DNA of 64,000 bases from CAVTAV01 sp963732795 (lineage in GTDB: Bacteria > Pseudomonadota > Alphaproteobacteria > CAVTAV01), in assembly GCA_963732795.1 (NCBI GenBank), contig CAVTAV010000001.1:186001-250000 (forward strand), read 5' to 3'. Positions 1 to 8,028 of the stretch are shown here, piece after piece (positions within the stretch are counted from its first letter, which is position 1; every line of letters begins with the position of its first letter). The notes under the pieces are model-generated. The model saw only the letters and a list, made by a program, of their open reading frames with translations, was not told where the DNA came from and did no database searches. Made by a program: the position numbers and the translations under genes.

Positions 1-1
1 G

Positions 2-670
2 GCGCCCGCCAGCCAGTGCCCGAGCATCGATCCCGCCTGGGACGATCCCAAGGGCGTGCCGATCAGCGCCTTCATCTTCGGCGGCCGGCTGAGCAAGCTC
101 TACCCGCTGGTGTTCCAGGCGCTCGACTGGGATCACGGCGTCTATCTCGCCTCGACCATGGGCTCGGAGGCCACCGCCGCGGCGGAAGGCCAGGCCGCGA
201 TCCGGCGCGATCCCATGGCGATGTTGCCGTTCTGCGGCTACAACATGGGCGACTATTGGGGCCACTGGCTCGACGTCGGCCATCGCCTGAAGAACCCGCC
301 CGCCATCTTCCGCGTGAACTGGTTCCGCAAGGACTCCAACGGCAAGTTCATTTGGCCCGGCTTCGGCCAGAACATGCGCGTGCTGAAATGGATCGTCGAT
401 CGCGTCCATGGCCGCACCGACGGCGTCGAGAGCCCGTTCGGCATCATGCCGAAATTCGTCGATCTCCACTGGAACGGCCTCAATTACGCCGTCGAAACCT
501 TCCACAGCCTGATGAAGATCGACCGGGACGAAGGCCTTAACGAAATCGAGGAGCAGTTGGAGCTGTTCAGCAGCTTCGGCGACCGCCTCCCCGAGATCCT
601 CGAAGAACAGCGCCAGCGCGCCTATCAGCGGCTGGAGGAAATCTCCGAGATCTGGGAGCTGCCGCGCTAA
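2..670 (+). CDS. pckG: Phosphoenolpyruvate carboxykinase (GTP), C-terminal part
   Basis: GTP-dependent PEP carboxykinase converts oxaloacetate and GTP to PEP, GDP and CO2 in gluconeogenesis. Only the last ~222 codons are present; the frame is open to the window edge, so the start lies outside. Family signatures visible are AFIFGGR near the beginning, the HGVYLASTMGSEATAAAEG stretch and the DYWGHWL block, all from the nucleotide/substrate-binding C-terminal half of GTP-type enzymes. These differ clearly from the ATP-type PckA common in rhizobia. The stop is two bases from the convergent sulfatase stop, with no room for a terminator between them. Confidence 0.93.
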   Translation, partial: APASQCPSIDPAWDDPKGVPISAFIFGGRLSKLYPLVFQALDWDHGVYLASTMGSEATAAAEGQAAIRRDPMAMLPFCGYNMGDYWGHWLDVGHRLKNPPAIFRVNWFRKDSNGKFIWPGFGQNMRVLKWIVDRVHGRTDGVESPFGIMPKFVDLHWNGLNYAVETFHSLMKIDRDEGLNEIEEQLELFSSFGDRLPEILEEQRQRAYQRLEEISEIWELPR

Positions 671-672
671 GC

Positions 673-2397
673 CTATCTAAGCGACACGTTCTGCGTCGGC
701 GTGACCGGCATGATGTGCACCCAATAGGGCGGGTTCCCGCCGAACTCGCTGAAGCGGGCGTTGAAGGTCAGCGGATCGTTGGTCGGTTCCAAGAGGCTCG
801 GGCCGTAGACAAGCCGGACCTCGTCCGCGTCGTAGTTCATCAGATCCAGAAGCGTCGGGAAGATGTCGAAATGGCTGGTTGCGCCGAAATCGGTGCGCGA
901 CCAGGTAGCGGCCTCGACGGCGATATCCGGCACCTTGGTCATCATCGCGATCGCGACGGTGCCTTCCGACGGCGGCGGGTTCTGCGAGCAATGAGTGGCA
1001 TAGCCCGGCGAGCCGTCCTCGTGGAAGTTCTGGCCGTGGTCGCTGGTATAGACAATGATCGCGTTCGAAAGATCCGCTCCTGCGAAGAGCGTGTCCATAA
1101 AGTGGCCCACAGTCCATAGCAACGTGTTGCGGTAGGCGTTCTTGTAGAGGTCCCATCTTTGGACGCCCGTCCCACGGTCGTTCGTCGCGACATTGGCGAG
1201 GCGGCCACGCGGCGAGGCCGGCTTATAGATCGTGTAGCTCTCGGGATATTTGTCGTTGACCGGAAAATGCGCGCCGATCTTGTTGGCGATGATGAATTCC
1301 GGCACGTCGTTATGGGTGCGCTCGGCGATCAACTCGGCGATCTTCTCGTCGCGGTCGACGACCGGCGTATGGTCGAACTGAATGAACTCGTCGATCTGCT
1401 TCAAATCCTTCTTGGTCATCGAGTTCTGCAGTCGGCCGTCGGTAAGCTGGGCGTCGATATAGACCGTGTGGTAGCCGGCCTCCTTGGCATAGGACCAGAT
1501 CGTCGGCTTGGTGGCGATATAGCGCTGGTAGTTCACGCGCGTGCCGCCGTAGCGGAGCGTGATATTGGTGCCCGCGCTGCAATTCGCCGCCGACGCCGCC
1601 CGTCCGAAATTATAGACCCCCGGACGCGGCCGCTCGGCAGCGTTCAACAAGCCTGAGCGGATTTTCCCGCCGCCGATATCGAGATAGTCGCCGCGCACGC
1701 TCTCATCGACGATCAGCACGATATCGGCGGGCCGCGCCATCGGTTTATGGTCAAGCGTCACCGGCTCGCGCCTGTGGCGAAGCTGCAGCACTTTTTCGGT
1801 CACCATTACGGCCCCGTATGCGCCGGTGACGATGGTGCCCGGCATGCCGGTCGCGCCTGCACCGTCGCGTGCGAAGACGATCGTCGCCAAAAGCGCCATG
1901 GCGACCACCGGGGCCATGGCCGGAACATGCCGGGCGATCCGGTAGCGATAAGCCCGCGGCCGGGGTGGCACGATCACGCCCGCCGCGATCAAAAGCGCGG
2001 CGACAACCGGCGGCAGGATATGACCCCCGAACTGCTCCAACGCATCGCCGGTGAAGCTCGCGGTCTCGAACAGGTTCACGAAGGAGACATAGAAAAACGG
2101 CGCATCCATCACCCGCTGATAGGAATTGACCAGTAGGACCGAGGCCGCGAACAGGACTGCGCAGCCGAGACGGAACAGGATGCTCTGGGAAAAGGCGGCT
2201 GCCAGCGTTGCAATGAGGCAGAGGGTCAGGAGCGCCGAATAGAAGATGGTGAAGGTAACGCCGCTCAGCGTCTCCCAGCGCACCAGATACCAATGATAGG
2301 GAACCAGCAATCCGGCAATGACGAGGCCGGCCTTCAGGGTGTCCCGGTTCCAGATCGACGGATTTGCCCTCATGTCCCCACGAGCCGTCAGAAACAA
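673..2397 (-). CDS. Membrane-anchored sulfatase / phosphoethanolamine transferase-like protein
   Basis: 574 residues. The N-terminal ~190 residues hold about five hydrophobic segments; the rest is an alkaline-phosphatase-fold sulfatase domain. Visible landmarks are IVDESVRGDYL (metal-binding region), the AANCSAGTN segment where the catalytic nucleophile normally sits, TSDHGQNFHEDG (metal ligands) and THCSQN near the C-terminus. The architecture matches EptA/LTA-synthase-like enzymes that move phosphoethanolamine or a similar group onto lipid A or envelope glycans at the outer face of the inner membrane. The substrate cannot be read from sequence. The N-terminal start is uncertain because an ATG nine codons in would also serve. 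Confidence 0.82.
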   Translation of the reverse strand: MFLTARGDMRANPSIWNRDTLKAGLVIAGLLVPYHWYLVRWETLSGVTFTIFYSALLTLCLIATLAAAFSQSILFRLGCAVLFAASVLLVNSYQRVMDAPFFYVSFVNLFETASFTGDALEQFGGHILPPVVAALLIAAGVIVPPRPRAYRYRIARHVPAMAPVVAMALLATIVFARDGAGATGMPGTIVTGAYGAVMVTEKVLQLRHRREPVTLDHKPMARPADIVLIVDESVRGDYLDIGGGKIRSGLLNAAERPRPGVYNFGRAASAANCSAGTNITLRYGGTRVNYQRYIATKPTIWSYAKEAGYHTVYIDAQLTDGRLQNSMTKKDLKQIDEFIQFDHTPVVDRDEKIAELIAERTHNDVPEFIIANKIGAHFPVNDKYPESYTIYKPASPRGRLANVATNDRGTGVQRWDLYKNAYRNTLLWTVGHFMDTLFAGADLSNAIIVYTSDHGQNFHEDGSPGYATHCSQNPPPSEGTVAIAMMTKVPDIAVEAATWSRTDFGATSHFDIFPTLLDLMNYDADEVRLVYGPSLLEPTNDPLTFNARFSEFGGNPPYWVHIMPVTPTQNVSLR

Positions 2398-2525
2398 CCG
2401 CGGCGGACACGGGCCACGCGCCGCACGTCATAAAAGTCTCACGAAATCATCACGGCGGTAAATCGGATTTGACGCAGCGATGTCAAAATGCCGCACAAGC
2501 GTTGCATCCGGGAGACAGTGGGAGC

Positions 2526-3548
2526 TCAGGCGAAGGCGGGCAGGACATGCTCGATGAAAAGCTTGAGCGAACGGCTCTCGCGCTCATGGCCGAGATTGCC
2601 GAAGGCGAATTGAAGCAGGCAGTAATTAGCGCCGGTTTCCTTGGCTTCGGCGACGATCTTCTCGCGGACGGTGTCGGGCGAGCCGACATAGATCAGGCCG
2701 GCGTCCCGCGCCTGGTCGTAGGTCAGGAAAATGCTGAAATTGGCCTCAACCTTGTAATCGCGCCACAGCTTCACGAGCTTGGCGAACCAGTTGTCATAGG
2801 CCTCCCGGCAGACCGTATCGGCCTCCTCGTCGCTGTCGGCGATGTAGATCTGCCGTGCGCCGCCGAGGAAAGGCTGTTTGATCGGCGTCGGGGGAAGGTC
2901 CGCGCGCTGCTTGCGATTGGCCCAAAGCTCCGGCGCCGCTTCAACCAGGGTTTTGATCCGTGCGGTCGGGCCATTGACCATCATGTTCATGCCGATCTCG
3001 GTGGAGAATTCCTGGCTTTCCCGGCCGCCGACGCCAGCCCAGAGCGGCGGATGCGGCGTCTGAACGGGTCGGAGCGCCATCGGCACGCCGTCAAACTGGT
3101 AATGGTCGCCCTTATGGGTCAGCCGGTCCGACGAGAGGCCTTTGAGCAGAATTGTCAGCACTTCGCGATAGAGCGCGTGGCTCGCCTCCGGCGACACGCC
3201 GAAAAACCCGATCTCGATCGGCGAAATACCGCGGCCGACGCCGAGCTCCAGCCGGCCATGGCTCAAATTGTCGAGGATGCAGATTTCCTCGATCAGGCGA
3301 AGCGGGTGATAGAGCGGCAGAAGAAAGACCATCGGCCCGAGCCGGATGCGCTTGGTCGCCCGCGCCGCCGCGGCCAGGAACACGCTGGGCGAGGGGGCCG
3401 CACCCAGGGGTGTGCCGTGATGCTCGGCGAGATGATAGCCGTGAAAACCGCCCTCTTCGGCGAGATGCAGGAGCTCAAGGCGCTCGTCATACGTCTTGGC
3501 GAGTGGCTCGTCGCGGAGATCGAGGTGGTCGAAAATCCCGAATTTCAT
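2526..3548 (-). CDS. LLM-class flavin-dependent oxidoreductase
   Basis: 340 residues, full length for the bacterial luciferase-like monooxygenase superfamily (F420 or FMN TIM barrel). The N-terminus MKFGIFDHLD, the YHLAEHHG motif near residue 40, the IRLGPMVFLLPLYHPLR segment and GRLELGVGRG are typical. It would oxidise an unknown organic substrate with reduced flavin. A MAPEG gene lies just upstream in the same direction, separated by a palindromic repeat, so co-transcription is doubtful. No neighbour identifies the substrate. Confidence 0.88.
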   Translation of the reverse strand: MKFGIFDHLDLRDEPLAKTYDERLELLHLAEEGGFHGYHLAEHHGTPLGAAPSPSVFLAAAARATKRIRLGPMVFLLPLYHPLRLIEEICILDNLSHGRLELGVGRGISPIEIGFFGVSPEASHALYREVLTILLKGLSSDRLTHKGDHYQFDGVPMALRPVQTPHPPLWAGVGGRESQEFSTEIGMNMMVNGPTARIKTLVEAAPELWANRKQRADLPPTPIKQPFLGGARQIYIADSDEEADTVCREAYDNWFAKLVKLWRDYKVEANFSIFLTYDQARDAGLIYVGSPDTVREKIVAEAKETGANYCLLQFAFGNLGHERESRSLKLFIEHVLPAFA

Positions 3549-3582
3549 GCGGCGTAATCCCCCGATTGCGTGCGTTTCTTGT

Positions 3583-3610
3583 CGTCATTCCCGCGAAAGC
3601 GGGAATGACG
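3583..3610. repeat. Palindromic intergenic repeat (perfect 12-bp stem, GAAA loop)
   Basis: CGTCATTCCCGC and its exact reverse complement flank GAAA. It is a short closed version of the GTCATTCCCGCGAAAGCGGGAAT-type repeat found between genes in many proteobacteria. No T-run follows on either strand, so it is not a classical terminator. Confidence 0.85.
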
Positions 3611-3628
3611 ATTACAGAGCGGTCTCTG

Positions 3629-4024
3629 CTAAAAGAACCGCTGCATGATACCGATGAGTGCCCCGATCGCAAGGACGGCGGTCGGCAGGATGGTGAGGCC
3701 GAAACCGGGACCGCGCTTCTCGGCGGCCTTGGAATAGGTGACGACATAGACGATCCGCCCGATCGGCCAGACCGCGCCGACCGCGGCGGCCCACAGGTCG
3801 CCGTAATAAACCGCGAACAGCCAAAGGCAGGGCAGGAATTGCAGAAGCTGCTCCGCCGTATTGGCTTGAACCCGGAAGACGCGTTCGAAATCCGGATTGC
3901 CCGTGGTCGCCGGCGCCTGGATGCCGTAGCGCGCGCGGGCGCGGGCGACGCGGATTCCGGTCCATCCGAAAATGAAGACCGCGATCAAGGTGACCAAGCC
4001 GGTCCAAGGAAAGGCACTTACCAT
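3629..4024 (-). CDS. MAPEG family membrane protein
   Basis: 131 residues with four predicted membrane helices. The ERVFRVQANTAEQL segment (about residues 48-61) is the hallmark of the MAPEG superfamily (membrane-associated proteins in eicosanoid and glutathione metabolism), whose members include microsomal glutathione S-transferases. A role in glutathione-dependent detoxification of hydrophobic compounds is inferred only from the family. The ATG at 4024 follows a purine-rich AGAGGGT stretch on the coding strand that could serve as ribosome-binding site. Confidence 0.9.
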   Translation of the reverse strand: MVSAFPWTGLVTLIAVFIFGWTGIRVARARARYGIQAPATTGNPDFERVFRVQANTAEQLLQFLPCLWLFAVYYGDLWAAAVGAVWPIGRIVYVVTYSKAAEKRGPGFGLTILPTAVLAIGALIGIMQRFF

Positions 4025-4082
4025 GGCGGTACCCTCTTAAGTCATGTTGCCGGCCGGCAGTATAGATCAAATCCGCCGCCTG

Positions 4083-4117
4083 AAAACAAAGCGCCCCCCG
4101 GAATGATCCGGAGGGCG
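4083..4117 (-). terminator. Rho-independent terminator of the EF-hand gene
   Basis: Leftward RNA would form an 11-bp GC-rich stem (one mismatch; arms 4092-4102 and 4107-4117, loop ATGA) followed by TTTGTTTT. It lies 55 bases past the stop of the EF-hand gene. Confidence 0.75.
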
Positions 4118-4171
4118 GTCCCAAGTTTGGGGAAAGTTTATTCTAAAGGGGAGAAGTGCCGAACGCTGCTA

Positions 4172-4732
4172 CTAGTCCGTTTGCCCGCTGTCGGGTTGGT
4201 TGTCCCTGAAGGGAGGCCGGCGATTCCAGGGGCCGTGATCTCGGTCCCACCGTCTGTGATCGCGCCGCGCCATCCTTTCGCGCCGCGGAAAGAGCTGGTT
4301 TTTGGTCAGGGTGCCGGTCTGGTCGCGATCCATGCGGTCGAATTGATTGTCGGCCATGCCTTTGAGATCGAGCTTGCCGGTGCCGCTGGTGTCGAGGCGG
4401 TCGAATATGCGGTCGGCACGTTCCTTCGCCTGCTTGACGATGTAGTTCTGGAATTCCTTGCGCGACACCGTGCCGTCGTGGTTGGCGTCGGCCGCCTTGA
4501 GGCGTTGCGGGGCGTTCGCCTCGTATTCCTCCTTGGAGACCACGCCGTCCTTGTTGGTGTCGAGAGCCGAAAAGGCCAGATCGCGCGCCATCGGCGCCCG
4601 AAGGCCGTCTCGCATCAGTCCGGGGCCCCGCGGCATGTCGGGCTTGCCCGCCGGAGTGTCGGCGGCGAAAGCCACGGCCGGCGCGATGATCAGACCGGTC
4701 AGGATGGCAAGGCGTAACTTACTGTTTCGCAT
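4172..4732 (-). CDS. Secreted EF-hand calcium-binding protein
   Basis: 186 residues with a Sec signal peptide (about residues 1-24, cleavage after AFA). Four EF-hand-like loops occur at about residues 58-69 (DTNKDGVVSKEE), 82-93 (DANHDGTVSRKE), 114-125 (DTSGTGKLDLKG) and 135-146 (DRDQTGTLTKNQ). The first two keep the acidic residue at position 12; the last two do not and may bind weakly. The C-terminus is Arg/Asp-rich. Expected in the periplasm as a calcium buffer or sensor. It lies directly downstream of the tad pilus operon in the same direction but across a ~110-base gap, and has its own terminator. A GAGGAAA ribosome-binding site precedes the ATG. Confidence 0.9.
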   Translation of the reverse strand: MRNSKLRLAILTGLIIAPAVAFAADTPAGKPDMPRGPGLMRDGLRAPMARDLAFSALDTNKDGVVSKEEYEANAPQRLKAADANHDGTVSRKEFQNYIVKQAKERADRIFDRLDTSGTGKLDLKGMADNQFDRMDRDQTGTLTKNQLFPRRERMARRDHRRWDRDHGPWNRRPPFRDNQPDSGQTD

Positions 4733-4845
4733 CGTATTTTCCTCGCGATAAATGGAACCATGGTGGAGCCCAAGGTCATGCTCCCATTAACCGCCTCCAG
4801 GTCATTACACGGGGGTCGGTCGGACTCCCTTCGCGGAAGAAGCGC

Positions 4846-5418
4846 TCAGCCGGCCTTGACCTCGTCGAGTGTGCCGAGACGCGGCCGGAAATAGGCCACG
4901 TTGTAGACGACCGTCGGGCTTACGATGTCGGAGAAGACCGCCGGGCTGTAATTGTAGTAGGCCTCGGCGATGATCACAGTGTCGCCGTCATGGACCACGA
5001 ACCCCGACGGCAGGGTGGCCGATCCGCCCTGCGTGCCGATGCGGCTCGTACCGTGGTAATCCCCGCCACCCGTGCGCTGCCAATTGACCGTAGGCGTGCC
5101 GTTTTTGAGGCTGACTGAGGTGAGGATCACCTCGCCGTCGGCACTGAAATCGAATGGCGACGCGATATGGGTAACCGCGTCGAACAGACCCGTCAGATCC
5201 GACTCGCTGATGGTCTTCGCCTGGGACACGAGATCCGCCATGCTGACCGCCACGCGGTTGACCTTCTGATAAAGCAGCGCGAAGCGGGTGATCTCGAAGC
5301 CGCCGGTGACCAGCACCATCAGTGCGGGGACGACCAAGGCGAGCTCGATCAGGATCGAGCCCTTGCTGTTGCGGTTAAGGGCGCCGATGAGACGCCGAAA
5401 GCCGGCTCTTTTCGTCAT
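4846..5418 (-). CDS. TadE/TadG-like pseudopilin (second copy)
   Basis: 190 residues. The ATG at 5418 was chosen over an upstream in-frame start because it follows GAGAGG at a good distance and makes the typical N-terminus: a short basic head, then NSKGSILIELALVVPALMVLV, the TadE-like hydrophobic segment with the pilin-type glutamate. The rest is a periplasmic domain rich in beta-strand. TadE/TadF-type pseudopilins are cleaved by the prepilin peptidase and help assemble Flp pili. It is the last gene of the leftward tad operon. Confidence 0.85.
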   Translation of the reverse strand: MTKRAGFRRLIGALNRNSKGSILIELALVVPALMVLVTGGFEITRFALLYQKVNRVAVSMADLVSQAKTISESDLTGLFDAVTHIASPFDFSADGEVILTSVSLKNGTPTVNWQRTGGGDYHGTSRIGTQGGSATLPSGFVVHDGDTVIIAEAYYNYSPAVFSDIVSPTVVYNVAYFRPRLGTLDEVKAG

Positions 5419-5447
5419 GGCTTGCTTCCTCTCCTGCGTCCGGCCGG

Positions 5448-6029
5448 TCAATAGGGTTCGTTGCGGACAGCGGTGCTTGCTGACAGCCGGATCGTGCCGT
5501 CGTCGCCGAACAACGGGGCGACCAGTGTCGTCCAGCTCGGCCAGTCGTAGGTGACGGTGTAGAGCACGACCTGTCCGGAGCCGCCGAGGCCCGCGGCGCC
5601 CATGTCGGAGTCCCATTGCCCGTTGCCGTTGACGTCGGTGAAGGGCTCACCCACGTCGTATTGCCCGTTGCCGTTAGAGTCTTCATAGGGCTCCGGCTTC
5701 CCGATATCCGAGAAATCGTCATAGACCTTGTGGGTGATCGTGGCGTTGTTGACGTTGATGAGCCCGAGCGTGTCGGTTCTGAGCGCGTTCAGGATCAGCG
5801 TGTCGCGGTCCTCGCCGTCCGGCGAATAGCCGGTGATGCCGAGACGGGAAGTATCGCGCACGGCGCCTTCCATAAGAACCTCGGCGAACAGCGCCATGCC
5901 GAGATCGAAGATTCCGGCCATTATGAGAATGAGGATCGGGAGCGCGAAGGCAAATTCCAAGGCCGCCGCGCCGCGCTGGCACGCCCACAGAGTCCCCGCT
6001 CGAAGCGGGGACCAGAAGCGATTAAACAT
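5448..6029 (-). CDS. tadE: TadE family pseudopilin with calcium-loop-like insert
   Basis: 193 residues. After a basic head, residues about 19-45 hold GAAALEFAFALPILILIMAG, the classic TadE prepilin-like segment with glutamate at +5. Unusually, residues about 117-140 carry two back-to-back acidic loops (DSNGNGQYDVGE and DVNGNGQWD) that look like EF-hand/dockerin calcium loops, followed by a Gly-rich segment. The protein should be a minor pilin at the inner membrane. It lies between tadC (9-base gap) and the second TadE-like gene. Confidence 0.88.
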   Translation of the reverse strand: MFNRFWSPLRAGTLWACQRGAAALEFAFALPILILIMAGIFDLGMALFAEVLMEGAVRDTSRLGITGYSPDGEDRDTLILNALRTDTLGLINVNNATITHKVYDDFSDIGKPEPYEDSNGNGQYDVGEPFTDVNGNGQWDSDMGAAGLGGSGQVVLYTVTYDWPSWTTLVAPLFGDDGTIRLSASTAVRNEPY

Positions 6030-6038
6030 TTCGGCACC

Positions 6039-7016
6039 TCACATCCGAATAAAGTTGTCCAGCACACTTAGGATGGCCGGCCCGATCAGCACGATGAACA
6101 GGGACGGCAAAATGAAGCAGATCAACGGCACGGTCAGAATGGCCGGCAGCCGGGCGGCCTTCTCCTCCGCCCGCATCAATCGTTCGTTTCTGAATTCGGC
6201 CGAGAGCACGCGCAGCGACTGCGACAGCGGCGTGCCGTAGCGCTCGGTCTGGATCAGGGTGGTCACCACGCCGCGCAAGGCCGGCAGGGTTACGCGCCGC
6301 GCCAGGTTCTCTAGCGCCTGGCGCCGGTTGGACAGGAAGCCGAGTTCGACCGCTGTCAGGCTGAACTCGTCCGAGATCTCGTCGCAGGTCTTGGCCATTT
6401 CGCGCGCCACCTTGGAGAGCGCGGCGTCGATGGTGAGGCCGGCCTCGGCGCAGATCACGAGAAGGTCCAGGGCGTCCGGCAGCGACTTGCGGATCTCCGT
6501 CTGCCGCTTCTGCACGGTATTCTTGACCAGTAGGTCCGGCGCCATCGCCGCCAGGAGGATCGAACCGATCGCCGCCATCAGCCGGGTCAGCGGCTGAAGG
6601 TGTCCGACGTCGAGGCCGAACAGCGCGATCGTCGCGGCCACGCCGACGATGATCGGCAGGACCATCTTGAAGAACAGATAGATGATGATGGCGTCCTTCG
6701 ACCGCCATCCGGCCTCGGCCATCTTCTGGACGATCTTCTGCGACGATTGGCTGCGCATCAGGTTCAGGCGCTTGACCACGTGGCGCATGACGCCGACGCT
6801 CTTCTCGCGTTGGGTCTTGCGGTCGCGCCGCTGAGGCGCGACGAAGCCGGAGCGCATTGCGTCGCGCCGTTCGGCGAGGGCCTTGATGCGGCCGCGCATC
6901 GGGTCGCGCACCAGCATGGTGTTCCAGACCGCAAGCACGGTCAGAAACGCCGTCACGCCGGCCAGGATCGTGAGGTAATCCTCGGGTTTCCAGTTGGTCG
7001 GAAGAAGGCTATCCAT
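6039..7016 (-). CDS. tadC: Tad pilus inner-membrane platform protein TadC
   Basis: 325 residues, type II secretion system F domain. Hydrophobic segments lie near residue 20, at about 115-165 and at the C-terminus. The cytoplasmic GF domain contains PDALDLLVICAEAGLTIDAAL and TLIQTERYGTPLSQSLRVLS, both diagnostic of the TadC/GspF family. With TadB it forms the platform on which the ATPase TadA works to assemble the Flp pilus. Two bases separate it from tadB, so translation is probably coupled. Confidence 0.95.
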   Translation of the reverse strand: MDSLLPTNWKPEDYLTILAGVTAFLTVLAVWNTMLVRDPMRGRIKALAERRDAMRSGFVAPQRRDRKTQREKSVGVMRHVVKRLNLMRSQSSQKIVQKMAEAGWRSKDAIIIYLFFKMVLPIIVGVAATIALFGLDVGHLQPLTRLMAAIGSILLAAMAPDLLVKNTVQKRQTEIRKSLPDALDLLVICAEAGLTIDAALSKVAREMAKTCDEISDEFSLTAVELGFLSNRRQALENLARRVTLPALRGVVTTLIQTERYGTPLSQSLRVLSAEFRNERLMRAEEKAARLPAILTVPLICFILPSLFIVLIGPAILSVLDNFIRM

Positions 7017-7018
7017 GG

Positions 7019-8017
7019 CTAAATCTCGAATTTGATCATTCGGCTGATGACGAACATGCCGAGGCCCATTGCGAGCAGGGCGCCGCCGCCCATGACCATG
7101 CCGCGGGGATCGGTGAACAGCACGCTGACATATTTGTAATTGATGAAAAGCAGCACGCCGAACAGCAGGAACGGCAGGCAGCCGATAATCGCCGCGCTCG
7201 CCCGCGCCTCGGACGACATTGCCTTGACCTTGAGCTTCATCTGAAGCCGCTTGCGCAGGATGTCGGACAGGTTCTCAAGGGTCTCGGCGAGGTTGCCGCC
7301 GGTTTCCTTCTGAATCGAGATGGCGATCACGAAGAATTTGAAATCCGCCGTCGACATCCGGTCTGCCGCCTCCTCGAGCGCCTCCTCGAGCGGCTTGCCG
7401 AGTTTGACGCTGTCGCTGATGCGGCGGAACTCGATGCCGATTGGATCAGGGAGTTCCTGGCCGACCGAGGAGATGGATTCGGTGATCGGCAGACCCGAGC
7501 GAAGGCCGCGCACGATCAGGTCGATCGCCTCGGGAAACAGTTTGGTGAACTTCTCGATCCGCCGATCGATGAGCTTCGAGACGACCATATGCGGCAGACC
7601 GAACGCCGCGATGAGCCCCACCAAGAAGTCGATCATGAAGCCGGTGTTGAAGAATACCTTCAAGAATACGCCCACGATGGCGCCGACCAGAACGCCGGCG
7701 AGCATGTAATTCGCCAGCGAAATGGTCATGCCAGTCTGGGTCAGCCGCTTGCGCAGCTCGGCGGGGCGAGGCAGGAGCCGCCGCGCGAGAAGTTCGAGGC
7801 CCTTCGCCGAATTGTCGTGTGCGATGCGTTTGACATTGGCGGCGGCGTCGAGCTTGCCTGTCTGGGAGAAACGGTAGCGGATCTTGGTCATGCGCCGGGC
7901 GAGCGCACGCTGCGGCCCACTGAACAGGTTCATCGCGACTATCACGCATCCCAGGATCACGAGCACACCGATGAAGACGGCGGCGGTGACGATTGTCGCA
8001 TTCGTTCGTGGGTCCAT
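7019..8017 (-). CDS. tadB: Tad pilus inner-membrane platform protein TadB
   Basis: 332 residues. One N-terminal membrane segment, paired segments near residues 100-145, then the T2SF domain with PEAIDLIVRGLRSGLPITESI and KETGGNLAETLENLSDILR, and two C-terminal membrane helices. This is the standard TadB layout. It partners TadC in the inner-membrane platform. It starts 11 bases after tadA. Confidence 0.95.
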   Translation of the reverse strand: MDPRTNATIVTAAVFIGVLVILGCVIVAMNLFSGPQRALARRMTKIRYRFSQTGKLDAAANVKRIAHDNSAKGLELLARRLLPRPAELRKRLTQTGMTISLANYMLAGVLVGAIVGVFLKVFFNTGFMIDFLVGLIAAFGLPHMVVSKLIDRRIEKFTKLFPEAIDLIVRGLRSGLPITESISSVGQELPDPIGIEFRRISDSVKLGKPLEEALEEAADRMSTADFKFFVIAISIQKETGGNLAETLENLSDILRKRLQMKLKVKAMSSEARASAAIIGCLPFLLFGVLLFINYKYVSVLFTDPRGMVMGGGALLAMGLGMFVISRMIKFEI

Positions 8018-8028
8018 CGGTCGGTTCC

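Noticed and set aside
2364..3557. Long rightward open frame of 397 codons
   Set aside because: Antisense shadow of the luciferase-like oxidoreductase, a usual artefact in GC-rich DNA.
3583..3610. Rho-independent terminator
   Set aside because: Perfect stem but no T-run on either side; better explained as a dispersed repeat.
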